NCBI GenBank assembly: GCA_049518415.1
Contig: JBEKRX010000052.1
Span: forward strand, 14,785-78,784
From: CAVQND01 sp049518415
Lineage (GTDB): Bacteria; Verrucomicrobiota; Verrucomicrobiia; Limisphaerales; UBA8199
Direction of reading: 5' to 3'
DNA length: 64,000 nt
A program made the position numbers and the translations under genes. Under the pieces are notes generated by a model. The model was not told the origin of the DNA. It saw only the letters and a program-made list of their open reading frames with translations, and searched no databases. Position 1 is the stretch's first letter. The number at the start of each line of letters is the position of its first letter. Positions 35,177 to 43,361 of this stretch are shown here, in pieces.

Positions 35177-36217
35177 TTAGGGCGAAGCTCCTGGCTGCTT
35201 GCGGTAAGCACTCGGGCTGCGGCCGGCCAGTTGGTGAAAGCGCGTAGCGAAGTACTGGCTGCTTTGAAAGCCGCACCGGAGGGCGACCTCCGTGATGCTC
35301 AAAGCGGGCTGGCCGCGCAACAGGCCTTTGGCGGCCTCGATGCGGCAAAGCGCCAGGTATTTCATGGGCGGGAGATTGGTGAAGTGCCGGCAATAATCGG
35401 CAAAGGCCGTGGCCCCCAGGCCGCACTGCCGGGCCAGGTCCGGGAGCGTCCAGGGCGCTTCGAGGCGCTCGGGCAAGGCGTTGAGAAAGCGCTCGACGGT
35501 GCGGCGGGTGGAGAGGAAATGGGCGTCCCGTTTCACCTGCCTGGTCTCGAGCAACTCGAGCAGCGCCACGAACAATTCGTTGATATGAAGCTGCAACCGG
35601 CTCTGCGCCGCCAGCGGGTCGGCGGCCTGGACCAGGGCGGCGAGCTTCTCGAAGCAGGCGCCGATTTCGTCGTTGGCGCGCCAGACCGGTTGTTGGTTGT
35701 GGCTGAGGAGGGCGGTCAGGCGCCGCAAGTCGGCGGGCGAGAGGATGAGCCAGTCCGGCCAGTGCCAGGCCTGGTCGGGCCGCCGGACGCCGACCTCCAG
35801 AATAAGCCAGCACAGGCGGCTGGGACCGACCCTGGGATTGCCCACCCGGTGCCGTTGCCAGGGGCGGGTGATGGTCAGGTTCCCGCTTTCGAGAACGAAG
35901 CTCTCCTGGTCAAGGAGGAATTCCGTCTTGCCCCGGGCCAGATAAGTCAGTTCGAGGCCCTCATGGCGGTGCCAGTCCAGTCCCCAGGTCGGCGTGCGGA
36001 GGGCGTCCCAAAAGCCAACCGTCGAGACCTCCGGGAGCATCCGGGCCGGGAGCCTCCGGCCCGGGTAACCACGGCGGGCCAACGCCCGGAGCCGGACCTC
36101 GCCCCGGCGCACCGCTGCGCGCAGCGGCTCGCAACGGTCGGCACGATAGGTTTCCCGGGAACTCAGGAACACTGCCGACCCGAGACGATCCTGGTTGGTT
36201 CTAGTGGAACGGGGCAT
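35177..36217 (-). CDS. AraC family transcriptional regulator
   Basis: 346 residues. An N-terminal cupin-like sensor (LDWHRHEGLELTYLARGKTEFLLDQESFVLESGNLTITRPWQRHRVGNP) suggests sugar or metabolite sensing. The C-terminal HTH_18 domain (residues about 240-335) has both helix-turn-helix units: WTLPDLARQCGLGATAFADYCRHFTNLPPMKYLALCRIEAAKGLL and SITEVALRCGFQSSQYFATRFHQLAGRSPSAYRK. It is directly upstream of the Gfo/Idh/MocA gene (about 75 nt) and likely regulates it or the neighbouring sugar-related genes. Confidence 0.9.
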   Translation of the reverse strand: MPRSTRTNQDRLGSAVFLSSRETYRADRCEPLRAAVRRGEVRLRALARRGYPGRRLPARMLPEVSTVGFWDALRTPTWGLDWHRHEGLELTYLARGKTEFLLDQESFVLESGNLTITRPWQRHRVGNPRVGPSRLCWLILEVGVRRPDQAWHWPDWLILSPADLRRLTALLSHNQQPVWRANDEIGACFEKLAALVQAADPLAAQSRLQLHINELFVALLELLETRQVKRDAHFLSTRRTVERFLNALPERLEAPWTLPDLARQCGLGATAFADYCRHFTNLPPMKYLALCRIEAAKGLLRGQPALSITEVALRCGFQSSQYFATRFHQLAGRSPSAYRKQPGASP

Positions 36218-36227
36218 CGCAGCACCA

Positions 36228-36256
36228 AATACGTGAGCGTATTTATGAAACGGCCC
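36228..36256. repeat. Short hairpin repeat behind the thioesterase stop codon (copy 2)
   Basis: AATACG-TGAG-CGTATT stem-loop followed by TATGAAACGGCCC, differing from the copy at 18266-18294 only in one loop base. On the minus strand it begins immediately after the TAA of the thioesterase gene. The core CATAAATACG also occurs in the terminal repeats of the element at 32184-32421. Confidence 0.8.
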
Positions 36257-36691
36257 TTAGGCGCGTTGGGCGCCCCCCTGTTCCTCGGGCACGACCTGAA
36301 ACGCGCGCTGGATCTCGCCGGGAATCGCGCGCGGGCGGCCGGTGAGGGCATCGACAAACACCCAGTCGGTTTCCCCTTGCGCCAGCACCGTCTGGTCCGC
36401 CGCCCGGAGGAACTTGTAGCGGCGCAGGGAGCGGACCTTGCGGAAGTTGGCGATCCAGGTTTGCACCGTGAGGACGTCCCCAGCAAAGCCCGGGCGGAGA
36501 TACTCGATGCGATGGGCGCGCGCCACCCAGGTCGCGCCGGCCGCCCGCGTCAGGCGCGTGCAGCCGGCGGCTTCGGAGTGACCTATGGCCGCCTCCTGCA
36601 TCCACTGCACGTAGGCGACATTGTTTACGTGGCGGTTCTCGTCCACGGCCGCGTCCGGCACCTTGACTTCGAATTGATAGACGGGAGCCAT
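36257..36691 (-). CDS. Acyl-CoA thioesterase, 4HBT hotdog family
   Basis: 144-residue hotdog-fold enzyme hydrolysing acyl-CoA or acyl-ACP thioesters. The start MAPVYQFEVKVPDAAVDENRHVNNVAYVQWMQEAA has the VDENRHVNNV stretch corresponding to the DxxGHVNNxxYxxW motif of YbgC/FadM-like thioesterases, the aspartate position being taken by D in AAVDENRHVN. Further blocks are IEYLRPGFAGDVLTVQTWIANF and AQGETDWVFVDALTGRPRAIP. ATG 36691 is chosen; the longer frame to 36835 lacks family likeness. Confidence 0.85.
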   Translation of the reverse strand: MAPVYQFEVKVPDAAVDENRHVNNVAYVQWMQEAAIGHSEAAGCTRLTRAAGATWVARAHRIEYLRPGFAGDVLTVQTWIANFRKVRSLRRYKFLRAADQTVLAQGETDWVFVDALTGRPRAIPGEIQRAFQVVPEEQGGAQRA

Positions 36692-36965
36692 GTGGCCGCT
36701 CAGGAAGGGAGACGCAGCGCCGCCGGGCCACCCCACGCTGGCCGCGCCGGCCCCCGCCGCGGGCCGGCAAGCCGAGCCGAACCAAGCAAGCCCATCGCTG
36801 GCAGAGCCGTTTTCATCCGCCCTCAGTTGTGCCAAATCCCGGCCCTTCCAATCAAGTCCCTTCCCACCCTGGCCGCCGTCTTAATGCTCTCTTAAGGTGA
36901 TTTTTCCTATGGTCCAGCGCATGAATCGAGGACTTTAGGTGATCGGCTTGGCCGTGCTGGGCGCT

Positions 36966-38384
36966 TCAACGGCTTTTGGGCAGCCGCACGGTGAATTCCG
37001 ACCCCTCATTCACCTTGCTGGAGACCGACACGCTGCCGCCATGGGCTTCGACCATGGCTTTGACCAGGCTCAGCCCCAGGCCCAGCCCCCGTTGCGAGCG
37101 GCTTTTGTCGCCGCGGTAGAGCCGCAGCCAGATTTTGTCCTGCTCTTCGGCGGGGATGCCGATGCCGGTGTCGTGGAAGGTCGCGACGGCCGCGTCCGGC
37201 TGTTCGCCGACCCGAATGGTCACCTGGCCGCCTGGGGGCGTGTATTTGATCGCGTTGTCGAGCAGGTTGGCAAAGACCTGGCGCATGCGGATGCGGTCCA
37301 CCGCGGCGATAACCGGTGAAGGGTGGTTGGGGGGCGGTGATGGGAGGAAGTCGGCGCGGATGGCGATTTTCTTTTCCTCGGCCACGTATTCATAGAGCTC
37401 GACGACCTCGCGGGCGAGTTGGCCGAGGTCCACCGGTTCGCGCCGGAGTGGCATCATGCCCGCCTCAGCTTGGGTGATGTCCATCAGGGTGTTGAGGATG
37501 TTGAGCAGGCGTTCGGATTCCTCGACGCAATCGGCCAGCGCCTCGCGGGCGGCGGCCGGCTCGGCGCCGGGGGCGAGCGCGACTTCGGCGGTGCCGCGCA
37601 AGCGGGCTAGCGGAGTGCGCAGGTCGTGCGCCACGTTGTCGAGGGCTTCACGCATGGCGCGGATGAGGGCCTCGTTCTTGTCCAGCAACCCATTGAACAG
37701 GCGCACCAACTGGTCCAGTTCGTCGTCGTAGGCCTGGCGGACCGGCACGCGGGCACTGAGCTGGCCGGTGCGGATGATCGAGCGGGCGGTGGCGACAATC
37801 TGCCGGACCGGCTGCATGGCGCGGTGGGCGACCAAGGCGCCGGCCAGGAAACCGAGCAGCACCGTGGCCGTGCCGGCGGCCAGGAAACTCCGCCGGACCG
37901 GATTCAACAGGGCCGCGCGGCTGTTGGTGATGCGGCCGATTTGCAGCCGCGAGCCGTCGGCCAATTGCCCCTGGGCCAGGGTGAAGTCCCGCTCCTCGTT
38001 TTGGGGGATGCGGATGACGCCCTGGCGGAGGTAGCCGGCCCAGCCGGGCACGTTGGTGAAGGTCACCCAGTCCGGCGGCGCGCTCACGTAAGCGGTGATG
38101 CTCAAGGGGCCGACCAACTGGACGAAGAGCGTCTGCCGCACCTCGGGCGGCTGGCTTTGCGCCCAGTTCCGCAGCGCCGCCAGTCCCCCGCCGTCATACA
38201 CCGCCGCCACCTCCTTCCACCGGGCCTCGAGCACCTCCCGGTCTTTGCTGCCGACCGCCGCCGCCAGCAGGTAATAAGCGAAGGCAAACAAGGCCAGGCT
38301 GCTCAGGGTAAAGATGAACGCGTACCACAGGCTCAGCCGCACCGCCAGGTGCCGGCGCGAAGGCTCAAGCAGGCCGGAGGACAT
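36966..38384 (-). CDS. Sensor histidine kinase, HAMP type (CusS-like)
   Basis: 472-residue membrane kinase: TM1 (VRLSLWYAFIFTLSSLALFAFAYYLLAAAV), periplasmic sensor of about 130 residues, TM2 (RRSFLAAGTATVLLGFLAGALVAH), HAMP linker, HisKA with the phosphorylated His in LDNVAHDLRTPLARLRG, and an HATPase domain with N-box NLLDNAIKYTP, G1 DTGIGIPAEEQ and G2 GLGLSLVKAMVEAHGG. The ATG at 38384 overlaps the end of the response regulator gene by 20 nt, so the two are translated together. The layout fits metal- or envelope-stress kinases, but the signal is unknown. Confidence 0.92.
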   Translation of the reverse strand: MSSGLLEPSRRHLAVRLSLWYAFIFTLSSLALFAFAYYLLAAAVGSKDREVLEARWKEVAAVYDGGGLAALRNWAQSQPPEVRQTLFVQLVGPLSITAYVSAPPDWVTFTNVPGWAGYLRQGVIRIPQNEERDFTLAQGQLADGSRLQIGRITNSRAALLNPVRRSFLAAGTATVLLGFLAGALVAHRAMQPVRQIVATARSIIRTGQLSARVPVRQAYDDELDQLVRLFNGLLDKNEALIRAMREALDNVAHDLRTPLARLRGTAEVALAPGAEPAAAREALADCVEESERLLNILNTLMDITQAEAGMMPLRREPVDLGQLAREVVELYEYVAEEKKIAIRADFLPSPPPNHPSPVIAAVDRIRMRQVFANLLDNAIKYTPPGGQVTIRVGEQPDAAVATFHDTGIGIPAEEQDKIWLRLYRGDKSRSQRGLGLGLSLVKAMVEAHGGSVSVSSKVNEGSEFTVRLPKSR

Positions 38385-39033
38385 AACCGACTCCTCGGAT
38401 GGTGTGGAGCATCGCTTTGTCTCGGTCCACCTTGCTCCGCAGGCGGTGCACCAGCACGTCCACCACGTTGGTCTGCGGATCGAAACTGTAGTCGAAAACA
38501 TGCTCCAGGATCATTGTCTTGGTGACGGGGCGATTGGCGTGGCGCATGAGGTACTCGAGCAGCGCGAACTCGCGCGGCTGCAGTTCGATCAGCTCCCCGC
38601 CGCGGCGCACCTCGCGCGTGAGCAGGTCCAGCGCCAGGTCCCCCACCGCCAGCCGCGTCGGCTCCGGCGTTTGGGTCGCGCGCCGAATCAGCGCCTGGAT
38701 GCGGGCCAGCAGCTCGGAAAAGGCAAACGGCTTGGTCAAATAATCATCCCCGCCCGCCTGCAGGCCCCGCACCCGGTCATCCACCGAGGCCTTCGCGCTG
38801 AGGATCAGCACCGGGGCGCGCGCGCCCCGGCCGCGCAGTTGTTGGATGAGGCTCAACCCGTCCAGCCGGGGCAGCATCACGTCCACCACCGCGGCGTCAT
38901 AGGCGATGGTCTGCGCCCGGATGAGCCCCTCCTCGCCGTCCGCGGCGTGGTCCACGGCGTAGCCGCTCTGTCTCAGCCCGTTGACGACAAAGGAGGCGAT
39001 CTTCTTGTCATCCTCGACCACCAGTACGCGCAT
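38365..39033 (-). CDS. OmpR/PhoB-family response regulator (CusR-like)
   Basis: 222 residues. Receiver domain with the acidic pocket (VVEDD), the phosphorylated Asp in AAVVDVMLPRLDG, the Thr/Ser in LILSAKASV and the conserved Lys in YLTKPFAF. The C-terminal winged helix (LELLTREVRR...LQPREFALLEYLMRHANRPVTKTMILEHVF...NVVDVLVHRLRSKVDRD...TIRGVGYVL) is the standard Trans_reg_C domain. ATG 39033 was taken over 39057. It forms an operon with the overlapping histidine kinase. The thioferritin-like gene starts divergently 205 nt away. Confidence 0.95.
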   Translation of the reverse strand: MRVLVVEDDKKIASFVVNGLRQSGYAVDHAADGEEGLIRAQTIAYDAAVVDVMLPRLDGLSLIQQLRGRGARAPVLILSAKASVDDRVRGLQAGGDDYLTKPFAFSELLARIQALIRRATQTPEPTRLAVGDLALDLLTREVRRGGELIELQPREFALLEYLMRHANRPVTKTMILEHVFDYSFDPQTNVVDVLVHRLRSKVDRDKAMLHTIRGVGYVLRPA

Positions 39034-39040
39034 AGGCCGC

Positions 39041-39061
39041 CAATTTCCAATTTCCAATTTC
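39041..39061. repeat. Heptamer tandem repeat (CAATTTC)x3
   Basis: Three perfect CAATTTC units in the divergent gap, 7 nt in front of the response regulator start, thus in its leader. Same type as the runs at 15491-15518. Confidence 0.75.
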
Positions 39062-39162
39062 CCATTGTCAATGAAAACCCTCCCGTCCCCGGCCCAGGCC
39101 GCGGCCGAGCCCGCAGCTCCCGAAAACTGCCGAAAATTGCCGCGCTTGCCACCATCTTAGGC

Positions 39163-39190
39163 TTGACGCCGGCCCGACAAGCTGTATCGT
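39163..39190 (+). promoter_or_regulatory. Sigma-70-like promoter of the thioferritin-like gene
   Basis: TTGACG at 39163-39168, 16 nt spacer, TATCGT at 39185-39190. The -10 box is imperfect; the position, 48 nt in front of the ATG at 39238, is suitable. Confidence 0.35.
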
Positions 39191-39237
39191 GGCCCCACCA
39201 TTGACGAAAAAAGATGACGCTATGAAAGGAAAATACT

Positions 39238-39789
39238 ATGGCTAAAGTGACACGACAGATGGTGGAAAAGGCAGGCATCAATGTGGAGCAGTTGGTGGAA
39301 TTGTTGGTCAGGAACGCCGCCGCCGAACTCACCACGTTCTATTACTATACGATCCTGCGAGTGAACCTGATTGGATTGGAGGGGGAGGGGCTAAAAGAGA
39401 TTGCGGAAACAGCGCGCATCGAAGACCGAAACCACTTCGAGGCCCTCGTTCCTCGCATCTACGAACTGGGCGGCAAATTGCCGGAGAACATGAAAGACTT
39501 TCATGATGCCTCGGCCTGCCCGCCCGCCAAGTTGCCTGGTGACCCAACGGACATCCAAGCGATGCTCAAGGTCCTGGTGGAAGCCGAGCGATGCGCGGTG
39601 CGGGGATACACCCACATCTGCAACCTCACGGCCGGCAAGGATCATCGCACCTACGACCTGGCCCAAGCAATTCTCAACGAAGAAATCGAGCACGAATCGT
39701 GGTTCTCCGAATTCCTGGGCGAGGGCCCTTCCGGCCATTTCTTGCGGCGCGGCGAGACTTCGCCCTTTGTCGGCAAGTTTCTGCGGTAA
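39238..39789 (+). CDS. Dps-like ferritin with cysteine pair (DPSL/thioferritin-like)
   Basis: 183-residue four-helix ferritin-like protein. Ferroxidase-type residues are seen in NAAAELTTFYYYTILRVNL, ARIEDRNHFEALVPRIYELGG and ILNEEIEHESWFSEFL (carboxylate-x-x-His patterns). It also has cysteines in ASACPPAKLPGD and EAERCAVRGYTHICN, the arrangement reported for DPSL 'thioferritins', which form 12-mer cages and use H2O2 to oxidise iron. It would therefore protect against oxidative stress in the cytoplasm. Purine-rich GAAAGGAAAA precedes the ATG. It stands divergent to a two-component system. Confidence 0.85.
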   Translation: MAKVTRQMVEKAGINVEQLVELLVRNAAAELTTFYYYTILRVNLIGLEGEGLKEIAETARIEDRNHFEALVPRIYELGGKLPENMKDFHDASACPPAKLPGDPTDIQAMLKVLVEAERCAVRGYTHICNLTAGKDHRTYDLAQAILNEEIEHESWFSEFLGEGPSGHFLRRGETSPFVGKFLR

Positions 39790-39981
39790 CGGCGGGCGCA
39801 GCCAAAGAATACTGCGAACTGGCGGCCAGCCAACTGCCTCATCGCTGGCAGGACACCGCCACCCGGGCAAGCGGAAAGTGATGGCGGCCATCCCATCAGG
39901 GGTCGGGATAGCCTTCCAGGCACCCGTTCTCGCTCCAGATAATGCGGGTCGTCACGAAGTCGGGCCAAACTGAGACAAATC

Positions 39982-40311
39982 ATGCAAATGCTCCCGTGGT
40001 CATTTTCACTGGCAACCGCAATTTGGTTCGGGATCATGGCCCGTAGGGCTGGACGTAACTGGGTCCCGTGGGCCCTGGGCGGAGCGTTGTTTGCACTGGT
40101 GACCACGACCTTGATTTGGGGTGTCAGCCAGGCGGCCTTCATACCCTTATCGCATGGAGCGGTGGTCCGGTTCCGAATCAAGACGGTGGCCGCCGCCTGC
40201 ATGATCGTCGGTTTCCTCGGCTGGTGGTTGACCTTGAGCCTGCAGCCCTGGCGCCTCGGCGCCCGCCAAGAAAGGAAACAGGCCAACCAGCTTGCCGGGG
40301 CAAAGAAATGA
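39982..40311 (+). CDS. Small membrane protein, three helices
   Basis: 109 residues with hydrophobic segments at about 5-18, 27-48 and 66-88 and a basic C-terminus. No family was recognised. It lies downstream of the thioferritin-like gene (192 nt) on the same strand, so they may be co-transcribed. Confidence 0.55.
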   Translation: MQMLPWSFSLATAIWFGIMARRAGRNWVPWALGGALFALVTTTLIWGVSQAAFIPLSHGAVVRFRIKTVAAACMIVGFLGWWLTLSLQPWRLGARQERKQANQLAGAKK

Positions 40312-40424
40312 CTCGCATCTGGTTGGGCTTGGCAGATTTGCTTCAACGAAAGGTCAGGCTTGCTGCGGGGTGAATTGCTGAAAAGGTTTCCCGGAGCGTT
40401 GCTGTTGCGAAGGGAGGAAGGCTG

Positions 40425-42221
40425 ATGCACACATTCCGAGTCTGGGCCCCATTATGTAAAGAGGTTGAAGTCCAGGTTGACGGGCGCCGCTACGCGATGC
40501 GCGCCGGCCCGGGCGGTTGGTGGGGAACTGAGGTCTCCGCAGCCAAGCCGGGCAGCGCTTACGGCTTCGTGGTCGATGACGAAGGACCCTTTCCCGATCC
40601 GCGCTCGGCCTGGCAGCCCAGGGGGGTGCAGGAGCTGTCGCGCGTGCTCGACCAGGCGGCCTTTGACTGGACCGACACCGGCTGGCAAGCCCGGCCGCTT
40701 TCGGCGGCGGTGGTCTATGAACTGCACGTCGGCACCTTCACCCCGGAGGGCACTTTCGCCGCCGCCATCCACAAACTCGACCATCTCGCGAGACTGGGCG
40801 TGACCCATGTCGAGCTGATGCCGGTGGGTGAGTTCCCGGGTTCGCGCGGCTGGGGGTACGATGGCGCGGACCTGTTTGCGCCCCACCACGCCTATGGCGG
40901 ACCTGAGGCCTTGAAGCGACTGGTCGCTGTCTGCCACGCGCGGGGCCTGGCCGCGCTGCTGGACGTGGTCTATAATCACCTCGGCCCTGTCGGCAACTAT
41001 CTGAGCCGGTTCGGGCCGTACTTCGCCAGGCGTTACTCCACCCCTTGGGGCCCAGCGCTCAACTTCGACGGCCCGCACAGCGACGAAATGCGCCGGTTCT
41101 TCTGCGACAACGCCCGGATGTGGCTGCGCGACTATCATTTTGATGGGCTTCGCCTGGACGCGGTGCAGGCGATGTTGGACACCTCGGCGGAGCCGTTCCT
41201 GGAGCAACTGGCAACCGAGGTCAAACAGCTTGCAGCTCAACTGGGCCGCCGCCTGGTGCTGATTCCTGAAAGCGACCTGAACGACCCGCGCCTGCTCCGG
41301 TCCCGCGCGTGCGGCGGCCTTGGCCTGGATGCGCAGTGGAACGACGACTTCCACCACGCGCTGCATGCGGTGCTGACCGGCGAGCGCGAGGGCTATTACG
41401 CCGACTTCGGCTCGCTGGCCGACCTGGCCAAGGCCTTGCGCCAGGCCTACGTTTATGACGGCCGCTACTCAACGCACCGGCAGCGCACCCATGGTCGCCC
41501 GCCGGTCGGACTGGACGGTCATCGCTTCCTCGCTTACCTGCAGAATCACGATCAGATCGGCAACCGCGCCCTGGGCAGGCGCATGAGCCAACTGGTGAGC
41601 GTCGGCCGGTTGAAGATCGGCGCGGCGCTGGTGCTCACCTCTCCGTTCGTGCCGATGCTCTTTCAAGGCGAGGAGTGGGGCGCCTCGACGCCCTTCCAAT
41701 ACTTCACCGACCACCCGGAGCCCGAACTGGCCAAGGCGGCGCGGGAGGGACGGCGCCGCGAGTTCGCCGCTTTCGGCTGGAAGCCGGAAGAGGTTCCCGA
41801 TCCCCAGGCCCGGGAAACCTTCAGGCGCTCAAAGCTCAACTGGTCTGAACTTTCCCAGAGCCTTCATGCCGGATTGTTCGAATGGCACCAGCGCTTGATT
41901 CGTTTGCGCCGCTCCGAGCCAGTGCTGGCGGACGGTTGCCTGGGCCGCCTTTGCGTTCAGTTTGATGAGGCAGCCCGCTGGCTGGTGGTAGAGCGCGGCC
42001 CAATCCGCGTGGCCTGCAATCTCGCCGACCGGCCTCAACGCGTCCCGCTCCCGCCCGCGAGCCAGGAGACGTTGTTGGCTTCGGAAACAGGAATCGAGCC
42101 GGCCGCCGCCGGTATAGACATGCCTCCGGATTCGGTCGCGGTCCTCAGGCTGGTAGATGCTGGAGGGCGCCGTTGCCGCGCAAAAACGAGGCCGTCTCCA
42201 AGCGATCCAGCCCGAGGATGA
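40425..42221 (+). CDS. treZ: Malto-oligosyltrehalose trehalohydrolase
   Basis: 598-residue GH13 enzyme releasing trehalose from maltooligosyl-trehalose (OtsA-independent TreY-TreZ route). The N-terminal beta-sandwich (FRVWAPLCKEVEVQVDG) is followed by the catalytic barrel: YELHVGTFTPEGTFAAAIHKLDHLARLGVTHVELMP, the nucleophile Asp in FDGLRLDAVQAM, the acid/base Glu in LVLIPESDLNDP and the transition-state Asp in YLQNHDQIGNRALG. The family-typical end PPDSVAVLRLV is followed by about 20 further residues (GGRRCRAKTRPSPS) encoded by the back strand of an IS fragment. TreY (malto-oligosyltrehalose synthase) is not in the window. Confidence 0.92.
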   Translation: MHTFRVWAPLCKEVEVQVDGRRYAMRAGPGGWWGTEVSAAKPGSAYGFVVDDEGPFPDPRSAWQPRGVQELSRVLDQAAFDWTDTGWQARPLSAAVVYELHVGTFTPEGTFAAAIHKLDHLARLGVTHVELMPVGEFPGSRGWGYDGADLFAPHHAYGGPEALKRLVAVCHARGLAALLDVVYNHLGPVGNYLSRFGPYFARRYSTPWGPALNFDGPHSDEMRRFFCDNARMWLRDYHFDGLRLDAVQAMLDTSAEPFLEQLATEVKQLAAQLGRRLVLIPESDLNDPRLLRSRACGGLGLDAQWNDDFHHALHAVLTGEREGYYADFGSLADLAKALRQAYVYDGRYSTHRQRTHGRPPVGLDGHRFLAYLQNHDQIGNRALGRRMSQLVSVGRLKIGAALVLTSPFVPMLFQGEEWGASTPFQYFTDHPEPELAKAAREGRRREFAAFGWKPEEVPDPQARETFRRSKLNWSELSQSLHAGLFEWHQRLIRLRRSEPVLADGCLGRLCVQFDEAARWLVVERGPIRVACNLADRPQRVPLPPASQETLLASETGIEPAAAGIDMPPDSVAVLRLVDAGGRRCRAKTRPSPSDPARG

Positions 42222-42285
42222 TGGGATAGACCAATCCCCGCAGCATCTGCAGCGCCGCTTGTCCGCGCCCCCTGCTGGCGGCTGT
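42145..42285 (-). pseudogene. IS transposase fragment (IS1380/IS4-like)
   Basis: The minus-strand frame reads QAALQMLRGLVYPIILGLDRLETASFLRGNGALQHLPA and stop. It resembles the early part of IS1380/IS4-type transposases (L-x-x-L-V-x-x-I-x-L-G-x-x-R-I/L-E-x-x-x-x-L-R-x-x-x-x-L-Q-x-L) and lacks start and the rest of the protein. It overlaps the last 25 codons of treZ. Confidence 0.5.
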
Positions 42286-42333
42286 TCGGCGCAGCTTCCG
42301 TCTGTCCCCGGGCAACCTGGCGCCCCCCTGCCC

Positions 42334-43080
42334 TTACAACTTCCGGGCGGTCAACCGGATGCTGACAATCCTGCCCTTGAGCCTTTGATCATTCTCCGCC
42401 ATCGGGAAAGCCGCCTCCGCTTCCACGGTGATCCCCTCAAAGCCGGCCTGCGCAATGGCCTGCAGATAGTCGCTTTTCGACTGAGCAGCCTTGAGCCACT
42501 CTCCCCAGACCTCATCCTGCAGGGCGGCTTCAGAAAAACCGCCCGAGGTGACTAGATCTGATACGCACATCCTGCCGCCGACTTTCAGCACGCGGTACAC
42601 TTCCTTGAAAGCACGCACCTTGTCGGGGCAGTGGTTCATTACGCAATTGCTGATAGCCACGTCCACCGAACAGTCGTCGAGCGGCAGCCGCTCGATCGGT
42701 GCGTGCTTGAACTCGACGTTCCCAAGATTCGCTTTCCTGGCGTTCTCCTTGGCTCTCTTCACCATCTGGAGCGTCACGTCCACGCCGATCGCCCGGCCGG
42801 TTGGGCCGACCCGCTGCGCCGCGAGAAACGCGTCCAGGCCGCCCCCGCAACCCAGGTCCAAAACGATCTCCCCTTGGCGCAGCCCGGCTTGTGCGACCGG
42901 GTTCCCACAGCCGAGGCTCATCACCGCGTCCACAGGCACGGTCTCTAGTTCTTCCTCCGAGTAACCTATTGCCGTCGCATGCCCCACCGGGTCTCGGTGG
43001 CCCGCGCCGCATTCGGCTCCGGTCGCAGTCTTGACGTAGCGTGCCCGAGACCGCCGCCTGTCTTTCTCACGCGATTTCAC
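42334..43080 (-). CDS. ArsM-like arsenite S-adenosylmethionine methyltransferase
   Basis: 248-residue SAM-dependent methyltransferase of the ArsM family. The signature region VMSLGCGNPVAQAGLRQGEIVLDLGCGGGLDAFLAAQRVGPTGRAIGVDVTLQMVKRAKENARKANLGNVEFKHAPIERLPLDDCSVDVAISNCVMNHCPDKVRAFKEVYRVLKVGGR fits ArsM, including the cysteine after SN. The second cysteine in GAECGAGH near the N-terminus may be a further As(III) ligand. GTG at 43080 overlaps the stop of the HicB-like ORF as GTGA; a GTG at 43098 is also open. If real it volatilises arsenite; no ars operon is nearby. Confidence 0.8.
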   Translation of the reverse strand: MKSREKDRRRSRARYVKTATGAECGAGHRDPVGHATAIGYSEEELETVPVDAVMSLGCGNPVAQAGLRQGEIVLDLGCGGGLDAFLAAQRVGPTGRAIGVDVTLQMVKRAKENARKANLGNVEFKHAPIERLPLDDCSVDVAISNCVMNHCPDKVRAFKEVYRVLKVGGRMCVSDLVTSGGFSEAALQDEVWGEWLKAAQSKSDYLQAIAQAGFEGITVEAEAAFPMAENDQRLKGRIVSIRLTARKL

Positions 43081-43250
43081 CCAACGACTTCCAGGCACAA
43101 AGCGATGGCCTCGCGAATTCGTTCCCTGAGCTTATCGAGCGAGCCTGCCTGCGTATGACAACCACGCAACTCCGGGACGCTGGCCACGCAGTACCCCTCC
43201 GCGTCGCGCTCGACAATTACGCTGAACTCTCTCTGGCGGGACTTTCTCAT
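43077..43250 (-). CDS. HicB-like small protein (orphan antitoxin-like)
   Basis: 57 residues: MRKSRQREFSVIVERDAEGYCVASVPELRGCHTQAGSLDKLRERIREAIALCLEVVG, the beta-alpha fold of HicB antitoxins (GYVASVPxLxGCxTQxxSLxxLxxRIxEAIxLCLE). The normal DNA-binding C-terminal part is absent, as in short HicB. No HicA-like toxin is found next to it. It lies about 50 nt behind the degP terminator, and its stop overlaps the ArsM-like start. Confidence 0.65.
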   Translation of the reverse strand: MRKSRQREFSVIVERDAEGYCVASVPELRGCHTQAGSLDKLRERIREAIALCLEVVG

Positions 43251-43291
43251 GGGAATGGTATGCCAGCAAGCTGCCGTGCGCGCAAGCGCAC

Positions 43292-43334
43292 AAAACAAGA
43301 AGCCCTCCGCGCGGGCTTTCGCGCGGGAGGGCTT
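43292..43334 (-). terminator. Intrinsic terminator behind degP
   Basis: On the minus strand a GC-rich stem (arms at 43300-43313 and 43320-43334, one bulged base) is followed by CTTGTTTTG. It lies 28 nt behind the degP stop. Confidence 0.75.
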
Positions 43335-43361
43335 GCTGTCCGGCGTGCGGATTAGCCCGGA

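Noticed and set aside
39870..39960. Minus-strand fragment ending GCLEGYPDP in front of the small membrane protein gene
   Set aside because: Only 27 codons with gene-like codon use, no recognisable family and a stop at once upstream; too short to support.
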